Shown here: piece by piece, positions 1-8,897 of the stretch
Layout: each line of letters opens with the position of its first letter
Numbering within the stretch: position 1 is the stretch's first letter
From: Pseudomonas veronii
GTDB lineage: Bacteria; Pseudomonadota; Gammaproteobacteria; Pseudomonadales; Pseudomonadaceae
Direction: 5' to 3'
NCBI RefSeq assembly: GCF_001439695.1
Contig: NZ_JYLL01000028.1
Location: 17,608-81,607 of the forward strand
DNA length: 64,000 bases
Notes under the pieces: model-generated
The model's database searches: none
What the model was told of the DNA's origin: nothing
What the model saw: the letters and a program-made list of their open reading frames with translations, nothing else
Position numbers and translations under genes: made by a program

Positions 1-442
1 CGTCGGGTGCGGCATCGCCTCCCTGCGCGTGGACGGCAACGACTTCATCGCGGTGTACGCCGCTTCCGCCTGGGCCGCCGAACGCGCGCGCCGCAACCTC
101 GGCCCGACCCTGATCGAATGGGTCACCTACCGCGCCGGCCCGCACTCCACGTCGGATGATCCGTCCAAGTACCGCCCCGCCGACGACTGGAGCCACTTCC
201 CCCTGGGCGACCCGATTGCGCGCCTCAAGCAGCACCTGATCAAGATCGGCCAGTGGTCCGAAGAGGAACACGCGACGGTCAGTGCCGAACTGGAGGCCGA
301 AGTGGTCAAGGCGCAGAAAGCAGCCGAACAGTACGGCACCCTCGCCGGCGGCCAGATTCCAAGCGCCGCGACCATGTTCGAAGACGTCTACAAAGAGATG
401 CCGGAGCACTTGAAGCGCCAGCGTCAAGAGTTGGGGGTCTGA
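1..442 (+). CDS. bkdA1: 2-oxoisovalerate dehydrogenase E1 alpha subunit (3' end)
   Basis: C-terminal 146 codons of the alpha subunit of the thiamine-diphosphate E1 component of branched-chain 2-oxo acid dehydrogenase, which decarboxylates the keto acids of Val, Leu and Ile. The gene enters from the left edge; the frame is open from base 2 and ends with TGA at 440-442. The visible part has the family's conserved tail (TLIEWVTYRAGPHSTSDDPS, then SATMFEDVYKEMPEHLKRQ). It lies 1 bp before bkdA2 in the order A1-A2-B-lpdV, so it is the first gene of the bkd operon. The start and the ThDP site are outside the window. Confidence 0.95.
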   Translation, partial: VGCGIASLRVDGNDFIAVYAASAWAAERARRNLGPTLIEWVTYRAGPHSTSDDPSKYRPADDWSHFPLGDPIARLKQHLIKIGQWSEEEHATVSAELEAEVVKAQKAAEQYGTLAGGQIPSAATMFEDVYKEMPEHLKRQRQELGV

Positions 443-443
443 C

Positions 444-1502
444 ATGAACGATCACAACAACAGCATCGAATTGGAAACCGCCATGACCACCACCACCATG
501 ACCATGATCCAGGCCCTGCGCTCGGCCATGGACGTGATGCTTGAGCGTGACGACAACGTGGTGGTGTTCGGCCAGGACGTTGGCTATTTCGGCGGCGTAT
601 TCCGTTGCACCGAAGGCTTGCAGAACAAGTACGGCAGTTCGCGGGTGTTTGACGCGCCGATCTCCGAAAGCGGCATCGTCGGCGTGGCGGTGGGCATGGG
701 CGCCTACGGCCTGCGCCCGGTGGCGGAAATCCAGTTCGCCGACTACGTCTACCCAGCCAGCGACCAGATCATCTCCGAAGCGGCACGCCTGCGTTATCGC
801 TCGGCCGGCCAGTTCACCGCGCCGTTGACCCTGCGCATGCCCTGCGGCGGCGGCATCTACGGCGGCCAGACCCACAGCCAGAGTATCGAAGCGGTGTTCA
901 CCCAGGTCTGCGGCCTGCGCACGGTGATGCCGTCCAACCCCTATGACGCCAAGGGCCTGTTGATCGCCTCGATCGAAAACGACGACCCGGTGATCTTCCT
1001 CGAACCCAAGCGCCTGTACAACGGCCCGTTCGACGGCCACCACGACCGCCCGGTAACGCCGTGGTCGAAACACCCGCAGGCGCAAGTGCCGGACGGTTAC
1101 TACAGCGTGCCGCTGGACGTGGCCGCGATCGTGCGTCCGGGTTCGGCCGTCACCGTGCTGACCTACGGCACCACCGTGTACGTGTCGCAAGTCGCCGCCG
1201 AAGAAACCGGTATCGACGCCGAGGTCATCGACCTGCGCAGCCTGTGGCCGCTGGACCTGGAAACCATCGTCAACTCGGTGAAAAAGACCGGCCGTTGCGT
1301 GGTGGTGCATGAAGCCACCCGCACCTGCGGCTTTGGCGCCGAGCTGGTGGCGCTGGTGCAGGAACATTGCTTCCACCACCTGGAAGCGCCGATCGAACGC
1401 GTCACCGGTTGGGACACCCCCTACCCGCACGCGCAGGAATGGGCGTATTTCCCAGGGCCGTCCCGTGTGGGCGCGGCGTTGAAACGGGTCATGGAGGTCT
1501 GA
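444..1502 (+). CDS. bkdA2: 2-oxoisovalerate dehydrogenase E1 beta subunit
   Basis: Beta subunit of the heterotetrameric E1 component of the branched-chain keto acid dehydrogenase. It is 352 aa from ATG 444; a second in-frame ATG at 483 (MTTTTMTMIQALRSAM) corresponds to the start I recall for the P. putida protein, so the true protein may be 339 aa. Recognisable family segments include the GQDVGYFGGVFRCTEGL stretch, PISESGIVG, and the C-terminal transketolase domain with HEATRTCGFGAEL. It is tightly packed between bkdA1 and bkdB (the TGA at 1500-1502 touches the next ATG), so it is cotranscribed. Confidence 0.95.
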   Translation: MNDHNNSIELETAMTTTTMTMIQALRSAMDVMLERDDNVVVFGQDVGYFGGVFRCTEGLQNKYGSSRVFDAPISESGIVGVAVGMGAYGLRPVAEIQFADYVYPASDQIISEAARLRYRSAGQFTAPLTLRMPCGGGIYGGQTHSQSIEAVFTQVCGLRTVMPSNPYDAKGLLIASIENDDPVIFLEPKRLYNGPFDGHHDRPVTPWSKHPQAQVPDGYYSVPLDVAAIVRPGSAVTVLTYGTTVYVSQVAAEETGIDAEVIDLRSLWPLDLETIVNSVKKTGRCVVVHEATRTCGFGAELVALVQEHCFHHLEAPIERVTGWDTPYPHAQEWAYFPGPSRVGAALKRVMEV

Positions 1503-2771
1503 ATGGGCACGCACGTTATCAAGATGCCGGACATTGGCGAAGGCATCGCAGAAGTTGAACTTTCGGCCTGGCATGTGAAGGTCGGCGACCTGGTCGTCGA
1601 AGACCAGGTGCTGGCGGATGTGATGACCGACAAGGCGATGGTGGACATTCCCTCGCCGGTCCACGGCAAGGTACTTGCCCTCGGCGGCGAGCCGGGTGAA
1701 GTCATGGCCGTGGGCAGTGTGCTGATCAGCATCGAAGTGGAAGGCGCGGGCAATACCAAAGACGTGCCGATGACGGCTGAACCGGCCAAGGCGGCGCCTG
1801 CGCCGGTAGCGCAAAGCAAGCCGGCCCCAGCGGTAGAAAGCACACTGGCGCTCAAACCGTCCGTCGCGCCCCAGGCCCCCGTGGCCCGCGATGCCAACGA
1901 GCGTCCGCTGGCCTCCCCCGCCGTGCGCAAGCATGCGCTGGATGCAGGCATTCCCCTGCGCCTGGTGCAGGGGTCCGGTCCGGCGGGCCGGATTCTGCAC
2001 GAAGATTTGGACGCTTACTTGCTCCAGAGTCCGGCGAAAAAAACTACGGCCGCCAACCCCTACGCCGAACGCAACGACGAAGAACAGATCCCGGTGATCG
2101 GCATGCGCCGCAAAATCGCCCAGCGCATGCAGGACGCCACCCGGCGCGCCGCGCATTTCAGCTATGTGGAAGAGATCGACGTCACCGCCCTCGACGAACT
2201 GCGCGTACACCTCAATGAAAAACACGGTGCGACACGCGGCAAGCTGACGCTGCTACCGTTCATCGTGCGCGCCATGGTCGTGGCGTTGCGCGATTTCCCA
2301 CAGATCAATGCGCGTTACGACGACGAAGCCCAGGTCATCACCCGCCTCGGTGCGGTGCATGTGGGCGTCGCCACCCAGAGCGATGTGGGCCTGATGGTGC
2401 CGGTGGTGCGCCACGCCGAAGCACGCAGCCTGTGGGGCAATGCCGAGGAAATCGCGCGTTTGGCCAACGCCGCGCGCACTGGCAAGGCCAACCGCGACGA
2501 ACTGTCGGGGTCGACCATCACCCTGACCAGCCTCGGCGCCTTGGGCGGCATCGTCAGCACGCCGGTGCTGAACCTGCCGGAAGTGGCCATCGTCGGCGTC
2601 AACCGCATCGTCGAGCGGCCGATGGTGATCAAGGGCCAGATCGTGATCCGCAAGATGATGAACCTCTCCAGCTCGTTCGATCACCGCGTGGTCGACGGCA
2701 TGGACGCGGCGCAATTCATCCAGGCCATTCGCGGCCTGCTCGAACAACCCGCCAGCCTGTTCCTGGAGTAA
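1503..2771 (+). CDS. bkdB: Branched-chain 2-oxo acid dehydrogenase E2 (dihydrolipoyl acyltransferase)
   Basis: Core E2 subunit, 422 aa, which moves the acyl group from E1 to CoA. It has one N-terminal lipoyl domain with the lipoylated lysine in DVMTDKAMVD (K44), an Ala/Pro-rich linker (about 85-125), an E3/E1-binding domain (about 135-173, RPLASPAVRKHALDAG), and a C-terminal catalytic acyltransferase domain with the HxxxD motif H394-RVV-D398-G. Length and order match the Pseudomonas BkdB family. ATG 1503 directly follows the bkdA2 stop. lpdV follows after 4 bp and supplies the dedicated E3. Confidence 0.95.
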   Translation: MGTHVIKMPDIGEGIAEVELSAWHVKVGDLVVEDQVLADVMTDKAMVDIPSPVHGKVLALGGEPGEVMAVGSVLISIEVEGAGNTKDVPMTAEPAKAAPAPVAQSKPAPAVESTLALKPSVAPQAPVARDANERPLASPAVRKHALDAGIPLRLVQGSGPAGRILHEDLDAYLLQSPAKKTTAANPYAERNDEEQIPVIGMRRKIAQRMQDATRRAAHFSYVEEIDVTALDELRVHLNEKHGATRGKLTLLPFIVRAMVVALRDFPQINARYDDEAQVITRLGAVHVGVATQSDVGLMVPVVRHAEARSLWGNAEEIARLANAARTGKANRDELSGSTITLTSLGALGGIVSTPVLNLPEVAIVGVNRIVERPMVIKGQIVIRKMMNLSSSFDHRVVDGMDAAQFIQAIRGLLEQPASLFLE

Positions 2772-2775
2772 GGGC

Positions 2776-4155
2776 ATGACTCAGACATTGCACACCACCC
2801 TGCTGATCATCGGCGGCGGCCCTGGCGGTTATGTGGCGGCGATCCGCGCCGGCCAGCTGGGCATCCCGACCATCCTCGTGGAAGGCCAGGCGCTGGGCGG
2901 CACCTGCCTGAATATCGGCTGCATCCCGTCCAAGGCCTTGATCCACGTGGCCGAACAGTTCCAGCAGACCGTACACCACAGCCAGGGCTCCCAACTGGGC
3001 ATCGAAGTGGATGTGCCGACCCTGGACATCCGCAAAAGCGTGGCTTGGAAAGACGCCATCGTCGACCGCCTGACCAGCGGGGTTGCCGCGCTGCTGAAGA
3101 AACACAAGGTGCAGGTCATCCACGGGTGGGCCCAGGTGGTGGACGGCAAGACCGTCGACGTCGACGGCCAGCGTATCCAGTGCGAACACCTGCTGCTGGC
3201 CACCGGCTCGAAAAGCGTCAACCTGCCGATGCTGCCGATCGGCGGGCCGATCATCTCGTCCACCGAAGCCCTGGCGCCGACCCGCGTGCCCAAGCGCCTG
3301 ATTGTGGTGGGTGGCGGTTATATCGGCCTGGAACTGGGGATTGCCTACCGCAAGCTGGGCGCCGAAGTCAGCGTGGTCGAAGCGCAGGAGCGTATCCTGC
3401 CGGCCTACGACGCCGAGCTGACCCAGCCGGTGGCCGAGTCGCTCAAGCAATTGGGTGTGAAGCTGTACCTCAAGCACAGCGTCACCGGCTTTGAGCACAA
3501 CCGCCTGCAAGTGCGCGACCCGAAGGGCGACACCGTGTCGCTGGAGACCGATCAGGTGCTGGTCGCCGTCGGTCGCACCCCCAACACCCGGGGCTGGAAC
3601 CTCGAAGCGCTGGACCTGGAGATGCACGGCGCGGCGGTCAGGATCGACCACCGCTGCCAGACCAGCATGCGCAATGTGTGGGCCATCGGCGACCTCAGCG
3701 GCGAGCCAATGCTCGCGCACCGGGCCATGGCCCAGGGCGAAATGGTCGCCGAACTGATCAGCGGTCAACACCGCGAATTCAACCCGGCGGCGATCCCGGC
3801 CGTGTGCTTTACCGACCCGGAGTTGGTGGTGGTCGGCAAGTCGCCCGACGAGGCCAAGGCGGCGGGGCTGGACTGCATCGTGTCGAGCTTCCCGTTCGCG
3901 GCCAATGGCCGGGCCATGACCCTGGAGTCGAAAAGCGGCTTCGTGCGGGTGGTGGCGCGGCGTGACAATCATCTGATTGTCGGCTGGCAGGCGGTTGGCG
4001 TCGGCGTGTCCGAGCTGTCCACCGCCTTTGGGCTGAGCCTGGAAATGGGCGCGCGCCTGGAAGACGTGGCCGGCACCATCCACGCCCACCCGACCCTAGG
4101 CGAAGCCGTCCAGGAAGCCGCCCTACGAGCGCTGGGCCACCCCCTCCACCTGTAA
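2776..4155 (+). CDS. lpdV: Dihydrolipoyl dehydrogenase E3 (Val-specific)
   Basis: FAD-dependent E3, 459 aa, which reoxidises the lipoyl group of BkdB with NAD+. It begins with a Rossmann FAD motif (IIGGGPGGYVAAIRAGQLG), has the redox-active disulfide C44-x4-C49 in GGTCLNIGCIPSK, a second GxGxxG-type NAD motif (VVGGGYIGLELG), and the C-terminal catalytic H438-PTLG-E443. It is last in the bkd operon. A REPIN lies directly downstream, where such elements often mark operon ends. Confidence 0.95.
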   Translation: MTQTLHTTLLIIGGGPGGYVAAIRAGQLGIPTILVEGQALGGTCLNIGCIPSKALIHVAEQFQQTVHHSQGSQLGIEVDVPTLDIRKSVAWKDAIVDRLTSGVAALLKKHKVQVIHGWAQVVDGKTVDVDGQRIQCEHLLLATGSKSVNLPMLPIGGPIISSTEALAPTRVPKRLIVVGGGYIGLELGIAYRKLGAEVSVVEAQERILPAYDAELTQPVAESLKQLGVKLYLKHSVTGFEHNRLQVRDPKGDTVSLETDQVLVAVGRTPNTRGWNLEALDLEMHGAAVRIDHRCQTSMRNVWAIGDLSGEPMLAHRAMAQGEMVAELISGQHREFNPAAIPAVCFTDPELVVVGKSPDEAKAAGLDCIVSSFPFAANGRAMTLESKSGFVRVVARRDNHLIVGWQAVGVGVSELSTAFGLSLEMGARLEDVAGTIHAHPTLGEAVQEAALRALGHPLHL

Positions 4156-4172
4156 AAAACGCACCCCCCGTG

Positions 4173-4290
4173 GAAGCGGGCTTTTGTGGGAGGGGGCTTG
4201 CCCCCGATAGCGGTGGGCCAGTCAACGCATGTGCCGACTGGCGCGCCCTCATCGGGGGCAAGCCCCCTCCCACAAAAGCCCGCTCCCACA
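4173..4290. repeat. REPIN (two inverted REP arms)
   Basis: Two long inverted arms (GCGGGCTTTTGTGGGAGGGG... and its reverse complement ending near 4290) surround a short GC-rich loop. The core TGTGGGAGGGGGCTTGCCCCCGAT at 4185 reappears inverted at about 4251-4273. The arms are extended here by a shared GCGGGCTTTTG/CAAAAGCCCGC segment. This is the REPIN form typical of P. fluorescens genomes, placed after lpdV and before ilvE. Confidence 0.9.
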
Positions 4291-4359
4291 TGAAGCAAGA
4301 ATGCAGTATTGTTGCGCTCATTCAGAAAAAAACCGACTTGACCAGAGATAGAGGGTGTC

Positions 4360-5379
4360 ATGGGTAACGAAAGCATCAATTGGGACAAGCTGGGTTTTGA
4401 CTACATCAAGACCGACAAGCGGTTTATCCAGACCTGGAAAAACGGCGAGTGGCAAGCGGGCACCCTGACCGAAGACAACGTGCTGCACATCAGCGAGGGC
4501 TCCACCGCCCTGCACTACGGCCAACAGTGCTTTGAAGGCCTCAAGGCCTATCGCTGCAAGGACGGCTCGATCAACCTGTTCCGCCCGGACCAGAACGCCG
4601 CGCGCATGCAGCGCAGTTGCGGTCGCCTGTTGATGCCGCAAGTGCCGACCGAAGCCTTCATCGACGCCTGCAAGCAAGTGGTTCGTGCCAACGAGCGGTT
4701 CATCCCGCCGTATGGCAGCGGCGGCGCGCTGTACCTGCGCCCGTTCGTGATCGGCACCGGTGACAACATCGGCGTGCGTACCGCGCCGGAGTTCATCTTC
4801 TCGGTGTTCGCGATCCCGGTCGGCGCCTACTTCAAGGGCGGCCTGGTGCCGCACAACTTCCAGATCTCCGGCTACGACCGCGCCGCGCCACACGGTACCG
4901 GCGCCGCCAAGGTCGGTGGCAACTACGCCGCCAGCCTGCTGCCAGGTTCCGAAGCGAAAAAAGCCGGCTTCGCCGACAGCATCTACCTGGACCCGGCCAC
5001 GCACTCGAAGATCGAGGAAGTCGGTTCGGCCAACTTCTTTGGGATCACCCGAGACAACAAGTTCATCACGCCGAAGTCGCCTTCGGTACTGCCAGGCATC
5101 ACCCGCATGTCGCTGATCGAACTGGCCAAGACCCGCCTGGGCCTGGAAGTGGTCGAAGGCGAAGTGTTCATCGACCAACTGGATATCTTCCAGGAAGCCG
5201 GTGCCTGCGGGACGGCTGCCGTGATTTCGCCGATCGGCGGTATCGAGTACCAGGGCAAACTGCACGTGTTCTACAGCGAGACCGAAGTCGGCCCGATCAC
5301 CCAGAAGCTCTATAAAGAGCTGACCGGCGTGCAATCTGGCGACGTCGAAGCGCCAGAAGGCTGGATCGTCAAGGTCTAA
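4360..5379 (+). CDS. ilvE: Branched-chain amino acid aminotransferase
   Basis: Class IV PLP aminotransferase, 339 aa, which interconverts Leu/Ile/Val and their 2-oxo acids. Family motifs are clear: HYGQQCFEGLKAYR, FRPDQNAARM, the PLP lysine K184 in GTGAAKVGGNYA, and EVGSANFFGI followed by SVLPGITR. It is the long BCAT2-like type. It is separately transcribed behind a REPIN but sits beside the bkd operon, which degrades the keto acids it makes. Confidence 0.93.
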   Translation: MGNESINWDKLGFDYIKTDKRFIQTWKNGEWQAGTLTEDNVLHISEGSTALHYGQQCFEGLKAYRCKDGSINLFRPDQNAARMQRSCGRLLMPQVPTEAFIDACKQVVRANERFIPPYGSGGALYLRPFVIGTGDNIGVRTAPEFIFSVFAIPVGAYFKGGLVPHNFQISGYDRAAPHGTGAAKVGGNYAASLLPGSEAKKAGFADSIYLDPATHSKIEEVGSANFFGITRDNKFITPKSPSVLPGITRMSLIELAKTRLGLEVVEGEVFIDQLDIFQEAGACGTAAVISPIGGIEYQGKLHVFYSETEVGPITQKLYKELTGVQSGDVEAPEGWIVKV

Positions 5380-5400
5380 CCCCGCCACACCGCAATACCC

Positions 5401-5490
5401 TGTAGGAGGGGGCTTGCCCCCGATAGCGGAGTGTCAGTCACGGGAGGTATCGACTGACCCACCGTCATCGGGGGCAAGCCCCCTCCCACA
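5401..5490. repeat. REPIN
   Basis: TGTAGGAGGGGGCTTGCCCCCGAT at 5401 and its inverted copy (ATCGGGGGCAAGCCCCCTCC) at about 5466-5487 flank a loop containing GTGTCAGTCA/TGACTGACCC. It lies between the convergent ends of ilvE and the GNAT gene. Confidence 0.9.
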
Positions 5491-5508
5491 TTTGATCTGC
5501 GATCATTC

Positions 5509-6402
5509 TCAGGATTGAGTCGGGATATTTTCCACCATCTTCTTGCCCATGCTGATCCTCGGCTCCACCCCGTACCCCAACGCCTCGTAGAACCCCACCA
5601 CCGTGTCATTGCCGCCGGTGATCTGCAGGTTGATCTTCATACACCCCAAGGCGCTCAAGGCCTGCTCCGCATGCCGCACCAGCGACGCACCCAGCCCTTG
5701 CCGGCGATAGTCGGCGCGCACCGCCACCGAATACAACCAACCACGATGCCCGTCGTACCCCGCCAGAACAGTACCGATCACGACGTTCTTATCCGTCGCC
5801 ACAAAGAACAGCCCGTCATTGACCGCCAGCTTCTTATCGATCGCCAGGGTCGGCAGGTTGTGCGCGGTGTCATAACCAAAAGCGTCCTGCCACAACGTAA
5901 CCACCTGCGCCCGGTGCAGACGGTCGCGGTAGACGCCGATAGGGTGACGCGACGACAGCGCTTTCTCCATCACCAACGTGCGCTCGTTGCCATGGTAGAC
6001 GTCGCGCACGGTGTGAAAGCCCAGTTTGGTATAGAACGACTCGGCGCTCAGCGAAGACGGCACGTTCAACACCGTCACCCCGGCCTCACGGGCGCGCAAT
6101 TCGATTTCGATCATCAGCAGCCGACCGATGCCCTGCCCTTGCAGCGCCGGGTTGACGAACACCGAGCGCACCACATTACCGTCAAGGGAAGCGGTGGCGA
6201 CGATCACTTCGTCCTGAACCGCCACCAGCACCGACCGACGCCGGAGCAGTTCGAGCACCGCATCGGGTGTGAAGTTGCCCGCCACCCGGGCGATCACATC
6301 CGCCGGATAGTCACGCGCATTGCTGCTGTGCAAGGCGGCGAGGATGACCCGGCTGATCCCATCTGCATCGGCGGCCTGGGCAATACGAACGGCGATAGAC
6401 AT
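5509..6402 (-). CDS. Tandem GNAT acetyltransferase
   Basis: 297-aa protein made of two GNAT folds: residues about 1-140 (motif A VFVNPALQGQGIGRLLM, then SAESFYTKLGFHTV) and about 150-297 (VAVRADYRRQGLGASLVRHA, then GFYEALGYGVEPRISMGK). Each half carries the acetyl-CoA pyrophosphate loop (QGQGIG; RRQGLG). The second half resembles small YpeA/RimI-like acetyltransferases. The start at 6402 is chosen because a strong GGAAGGAG ribosome site lies just upstream; a longer reading to 6432 has none. The substrate is not deducible. Confidence 0.8.
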   Translation of the reverse strand: MSIAVRIAQAADADGISRVILAALHSSNARDYPADVIARVAGNFTPDAVLELLRRRSVLVAVQDEVIVATASLDGNVVRSVFVNPALQGQGIGRLLMIEIELRAREAGVTVLNVPSSLSAESFYTKLGFHTVRDVYHGNERTLVMEKALSSRHPIGVYRDRLHRAQVVTLWQDAFGYDTAHNLPTLAIDKKLAVNDGLFFVATDKNVVIGTVLAGYDGHRGWLYSVAVRADYRRQGLGASLVRHAEQALSALGCMKINLQITGGNDTVVGFYEALGYGVEPRISMGKKMVENIPTQS

Positions 6403-6447
6403 GCACTCTCCTTCCTGACTCGGATACCACAACCACCTCCATACTAA

Positions 6448-6475
6448 TGTGGGAGCTGGCTTGCCTGCGATAGCG
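6448..6475. repeat. Single REP sequence (variant type)
   Basis: TGTGGGAGCTGGCTTGCCTGCGAT is a different REP subtype (GAGCTGGCTTGCCTGC) from the GAGGGGGCTTGCCCCC type used elsewhere in the window, and no inverted partner is visible nearby. It lies between the divergent GNAT and ctlX genes. Confidence 0.75.
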
Positions 6476-6652
6476 CTCCGTCAGCCAACCTATCCGCCAC
6501 CGCTTGATCGCATTCCAGCCCGCACAGCCGATTCGGCTGCCACACCCCACTTTTCAGCTTTCCCGGCTGAGCGCCGCCTCGGTTTCAGCCGGGATTCCTC
6601 CGTCAACCCGCACAAAATAGCTCCACTGCTCAACCCATGGATTCGTGCCCCC

Positions 6653-7579
6653 ATGCAAACCACCAACACCGTCTTGATGATTCGCCCGGCGCGCTTTGCC
6701 TTCAACCCGGACACCGCGATCAACAACCGTTTCCAACGCCAGCCCCTCGACCCGCTCGACGCACAGCACAAAGCGCTGGAAGAGTTCGACGGCTATGTCG
6801 ACACCCTGCGCCGGCATGGCGTCGAAGTCCTGGTCGTGCAGGACACCCCGGCACCGCACACCCCCGACTCGATCTTCCCCAACAACTGGTGGAGCAGCCA
6901 CGCCGACGGCAGCCTGGTGCTCTACCCGATGGAAGGCCAGAACCGCCGATTGGAGCGCAACAAGGGCGTGCTGCACGTCCTCGAACAGCGTTTTGCAATC
7001 AAGGACACGATTGACCTCAGCCATCTCGAACAACAGAACATCTTCCTCGAAGGCACCGGCAGCATGGTGCTCGACCGCCAGCACCGGATCAGCTACGCCT
7101 GCCACTCCGGGCGCACCCACCACGACGCTCTGCGCCAGTTCGCCGAACGCCTCGACTACCAGCTCTGCGTGTTCCACGCCGTCGACCGCCACCACGCGCC
7201 GATCTACCACAGCAACGTGATGATGAGCGTCGGCCGCAACCTCTCGGTGGTGTGCCTGCAAGCCCTGCCGGACGCCGAAGAGCGCCAGGCCCTGGAGCAT
7301 TCCCTGCGCGACACCGGCAAGGACATCCTCGCCCTCGATTTCGACCAGTTGGAAGCCTTCGCCGGCAACATGCTCGAAGTCCACGACCGCGACGGCCAGC
7401 CGCTGCTGGTGATGTCCGCCAGCGCCTGGAACGCCCTGCAACCCGCGCAGCGCCGGCATGTGGAACGCCACACGCGGCCGGTGGTGGTGAACATCGACAA
7501 CATCGAACGCATCGGCGGCGGCAGTGCCCGCTGCATGCTCGCGGAAGTGCATCTGCCCGCCCGCGCCACCTTCCAATAA
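6653..7579 (+). CDS. ctlX: CtlX-type arginine-deiminase-superfamily hydrolase
   Basis: 308-aa member of the amidinotransferase/arginine deiminase superfamily, matching the type annotated as citrulline utilization hydrolase CtlX. Visible signatures are MIRPARFAFNPDTAINN, DSIFPNNWWSSHADG, the EGTGSMVLDR acidic segment, and the C-terminal catalytic cysteine C294 in GGGSARCML. ATG 6653 is chosen because homology begins there; the frame stays open to 6449 but the upstream part includes the REP sequence. It lies 16 bp upstream of an ornithine cyclodeaminase gene, with an amino-acid importer beyond, consistent with citrulline/arginine/ornithine catabolism. Substrate is inferred from family and context. 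Confidence 0.8.
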   Translation: MQTTNTVLMIRPARFAFNPDTAINNRFQRQPLDPLDAQHKALEEFDGYVDTLRRHGVEVLVVQDTPAPHTPDSIFPNNWWSSHADGSLVLYPMEGQNRRLERNKGVLHVLEQRFAIKDTIDLSHLEQQNIFLEGTGSMVLDRQHRISYACHSGRTHHDALRQFAERLDYQLCVFHAVDRHHAPIYHSNVMMSVGRNLSVVCLQALPDAEERQALEHSLRDTGKDILALDFDQLEAFAGNMLEVHDRDGQPLLVMSASAWNALQPAQRRHVERHTRPVVVNIDNIERIGGGSARCMLAEVHLPARATFQ

Positions 7580-7595
7580 CGACAGGAGCCACTCC

Positions 7596-8643
7596 ATGAC
7601 CCGCTATATCGACGTCAACGACCTCAGCTACCTGGTCTCGCAAAAAGGCCTGCAAACCTGCATCACCGAGATGGCCGAGTACATCCGCGCCGACTACCTG
7701 CGCTGGCAGGACTTCGAGAAATGTGCGCGCCTGGCCAACCACTCGCCGGAGGGCGTGATCGAACTGATGCCGGTGTCCGACGCGTCGCTGTATGCCTTCA
7801 AATACGTCAACGGCCACCCGAAAAACACCCAGGCCGGCATGCTCACCGTGATGGCCTTCGGCGCCTTGGGTGACGTGGACACCGGCCGGCCGCTGCTGCT
7901 GGCGGAAATGACCCTGACCACCGCGATTCGCACCGCCGCCACCTCGGCCCTGGTCGCACGCTACCTGGCCCGGGACAACAGCCGCAGCATGGCGCTGATC
8001 GGCAACGGTTCGCAAAGCGAATTCCAGGCCCTGGCCTTCCACACCCTGCTGGGCATCAATGAAATCCGCCTGTTCGACATCGACGCCAGGGCCACCGCCA
8101 AGCTGGCGGCCAACCTCAAGGCGTTCCCGGCAATCAAGGTGATCCTGGCCGCCAGCGTGGCCGAAGCGGTGAAAGGCGCGGACATCATCACCACCGTCAC
8201 CGCCGACAAGGCCTACGCGACCATCCTCACCGACGAGATGATCGAACCCGGCATGCACCTCAACGCCGTGGGCGGCGATTGCCCGGGCAAGACCGAACTG
8301 GACCGACGCATCGTCGATGCGTGCGCGGGTGATCGTCGAATACGAACCGCAGAGCCGCATCGAAGGTGAAATTCAGCACATGCCGGCCGATTCGCCGGTC
8401 ACCGAACTGTGGCAAGTGATCAACGGCCAGGCGCCCGGCCGCGAGAATGCGCGCCAGGTCACCCTGTTCGATTCGGTGGGTTTTGCCATCGAAGACTATT
8501 CGGCGCTGCGCTACGTGCTGGACGTGGCCAAGGCGCTGGACGTCGGCAGCGAACTGGAACTGGTGCCCGACCTGGCCGACCCGAAAGACCTGTTCGCACG
8601 CCTGGCCCAACCTCCGCGCGTACAGCACAAAAAGCGCGCCTGA
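7596..8643 (+). pseudogene. Ornithine cyclodeaminase, frameshifted
   Basis: Would-be ornithine cyclodeaminase (L-ornithine to L-proline plus ammonia; NAD-dependent, mu-crystallin family). The first frame runs from ATG 7596 (MTRYIDVNDLSYLVSQKG) through the Rossmann segment MALIGNGSQSEFQAL to LNAVGGDCPGKTELDRRIVD. Homology then continues one base further on, as RARVIVEYEPQSRIEGEIQ to the TGA at 8643. Removing one base near 8319 would give a single 348-codon gene of normal length. The rest is intact, so this is either a recent inactivation or a base-calling error. The start has a good AGGAG site (7584-7588). Confidence 0.85.
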
Positions 8644-8650
8644 AACCGCT

Positions 8651-8683
8651 CTGGCCTGCCGCTTTGCGCCGAGGGCAGGCCAG
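8651..8683 (+). terminator. Hairpin after the ctlX-ocd unit
   Basis: Perfect 10-bp inverted repeat CTGGCCTGCC (8651-8660) / GGCAGGCCAG (8674-8683) with a 13-nt loop, 7 bp after the ocd stop. No T tract follows on the plus strand, so it may be a weak terminator or an mRNA-stabilising hairpin. Confidence 0.5.
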
Positions 8684-8897
8684 AACCGCGACGATCAAAA
8701 GCCGATTCAGCGGGTGCCGCAGCCGATTCCGCTGCATTGCCTGTTTTAACAGCGCAATTCGCGCTTTGAGCACGGGGTAAACGACACAAAAAACGCACCA
8801 CCTTGAAGCATTCTGAGCGCGACCGAAGAGTCAGCAAATGAATGCGCGCTGCTCCTTTGACTGCCCTGACATCAATTACAAAATATAGGGACTCCAC
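8684..8897 (+). promoter_or_regulatory. Upstream region of the amino-acid importer
   Basis: No gene is seen in these 214 bases, which are less GC-rich than the flanking genes. They include the dyad AGCGC-AATTC-GCGCT (8751-8765). An Lrp-family regulator is encoded at the end of this gene group, so this is a plausible place for its operator, but the dyad alone does not prove it. A GGGACT sequence just before ATG 8898 is the likely ribosome site. Confidence 0.3.

Noticed and set aside
306..2225. 639-codon open frame on the minus strand across bkdA2-bkdB
   Set aside because: It is antisense to two certain genes, has a His/Arg/Gly-rich composition typical of GC-rich mirror frames, and no recognisable domain.
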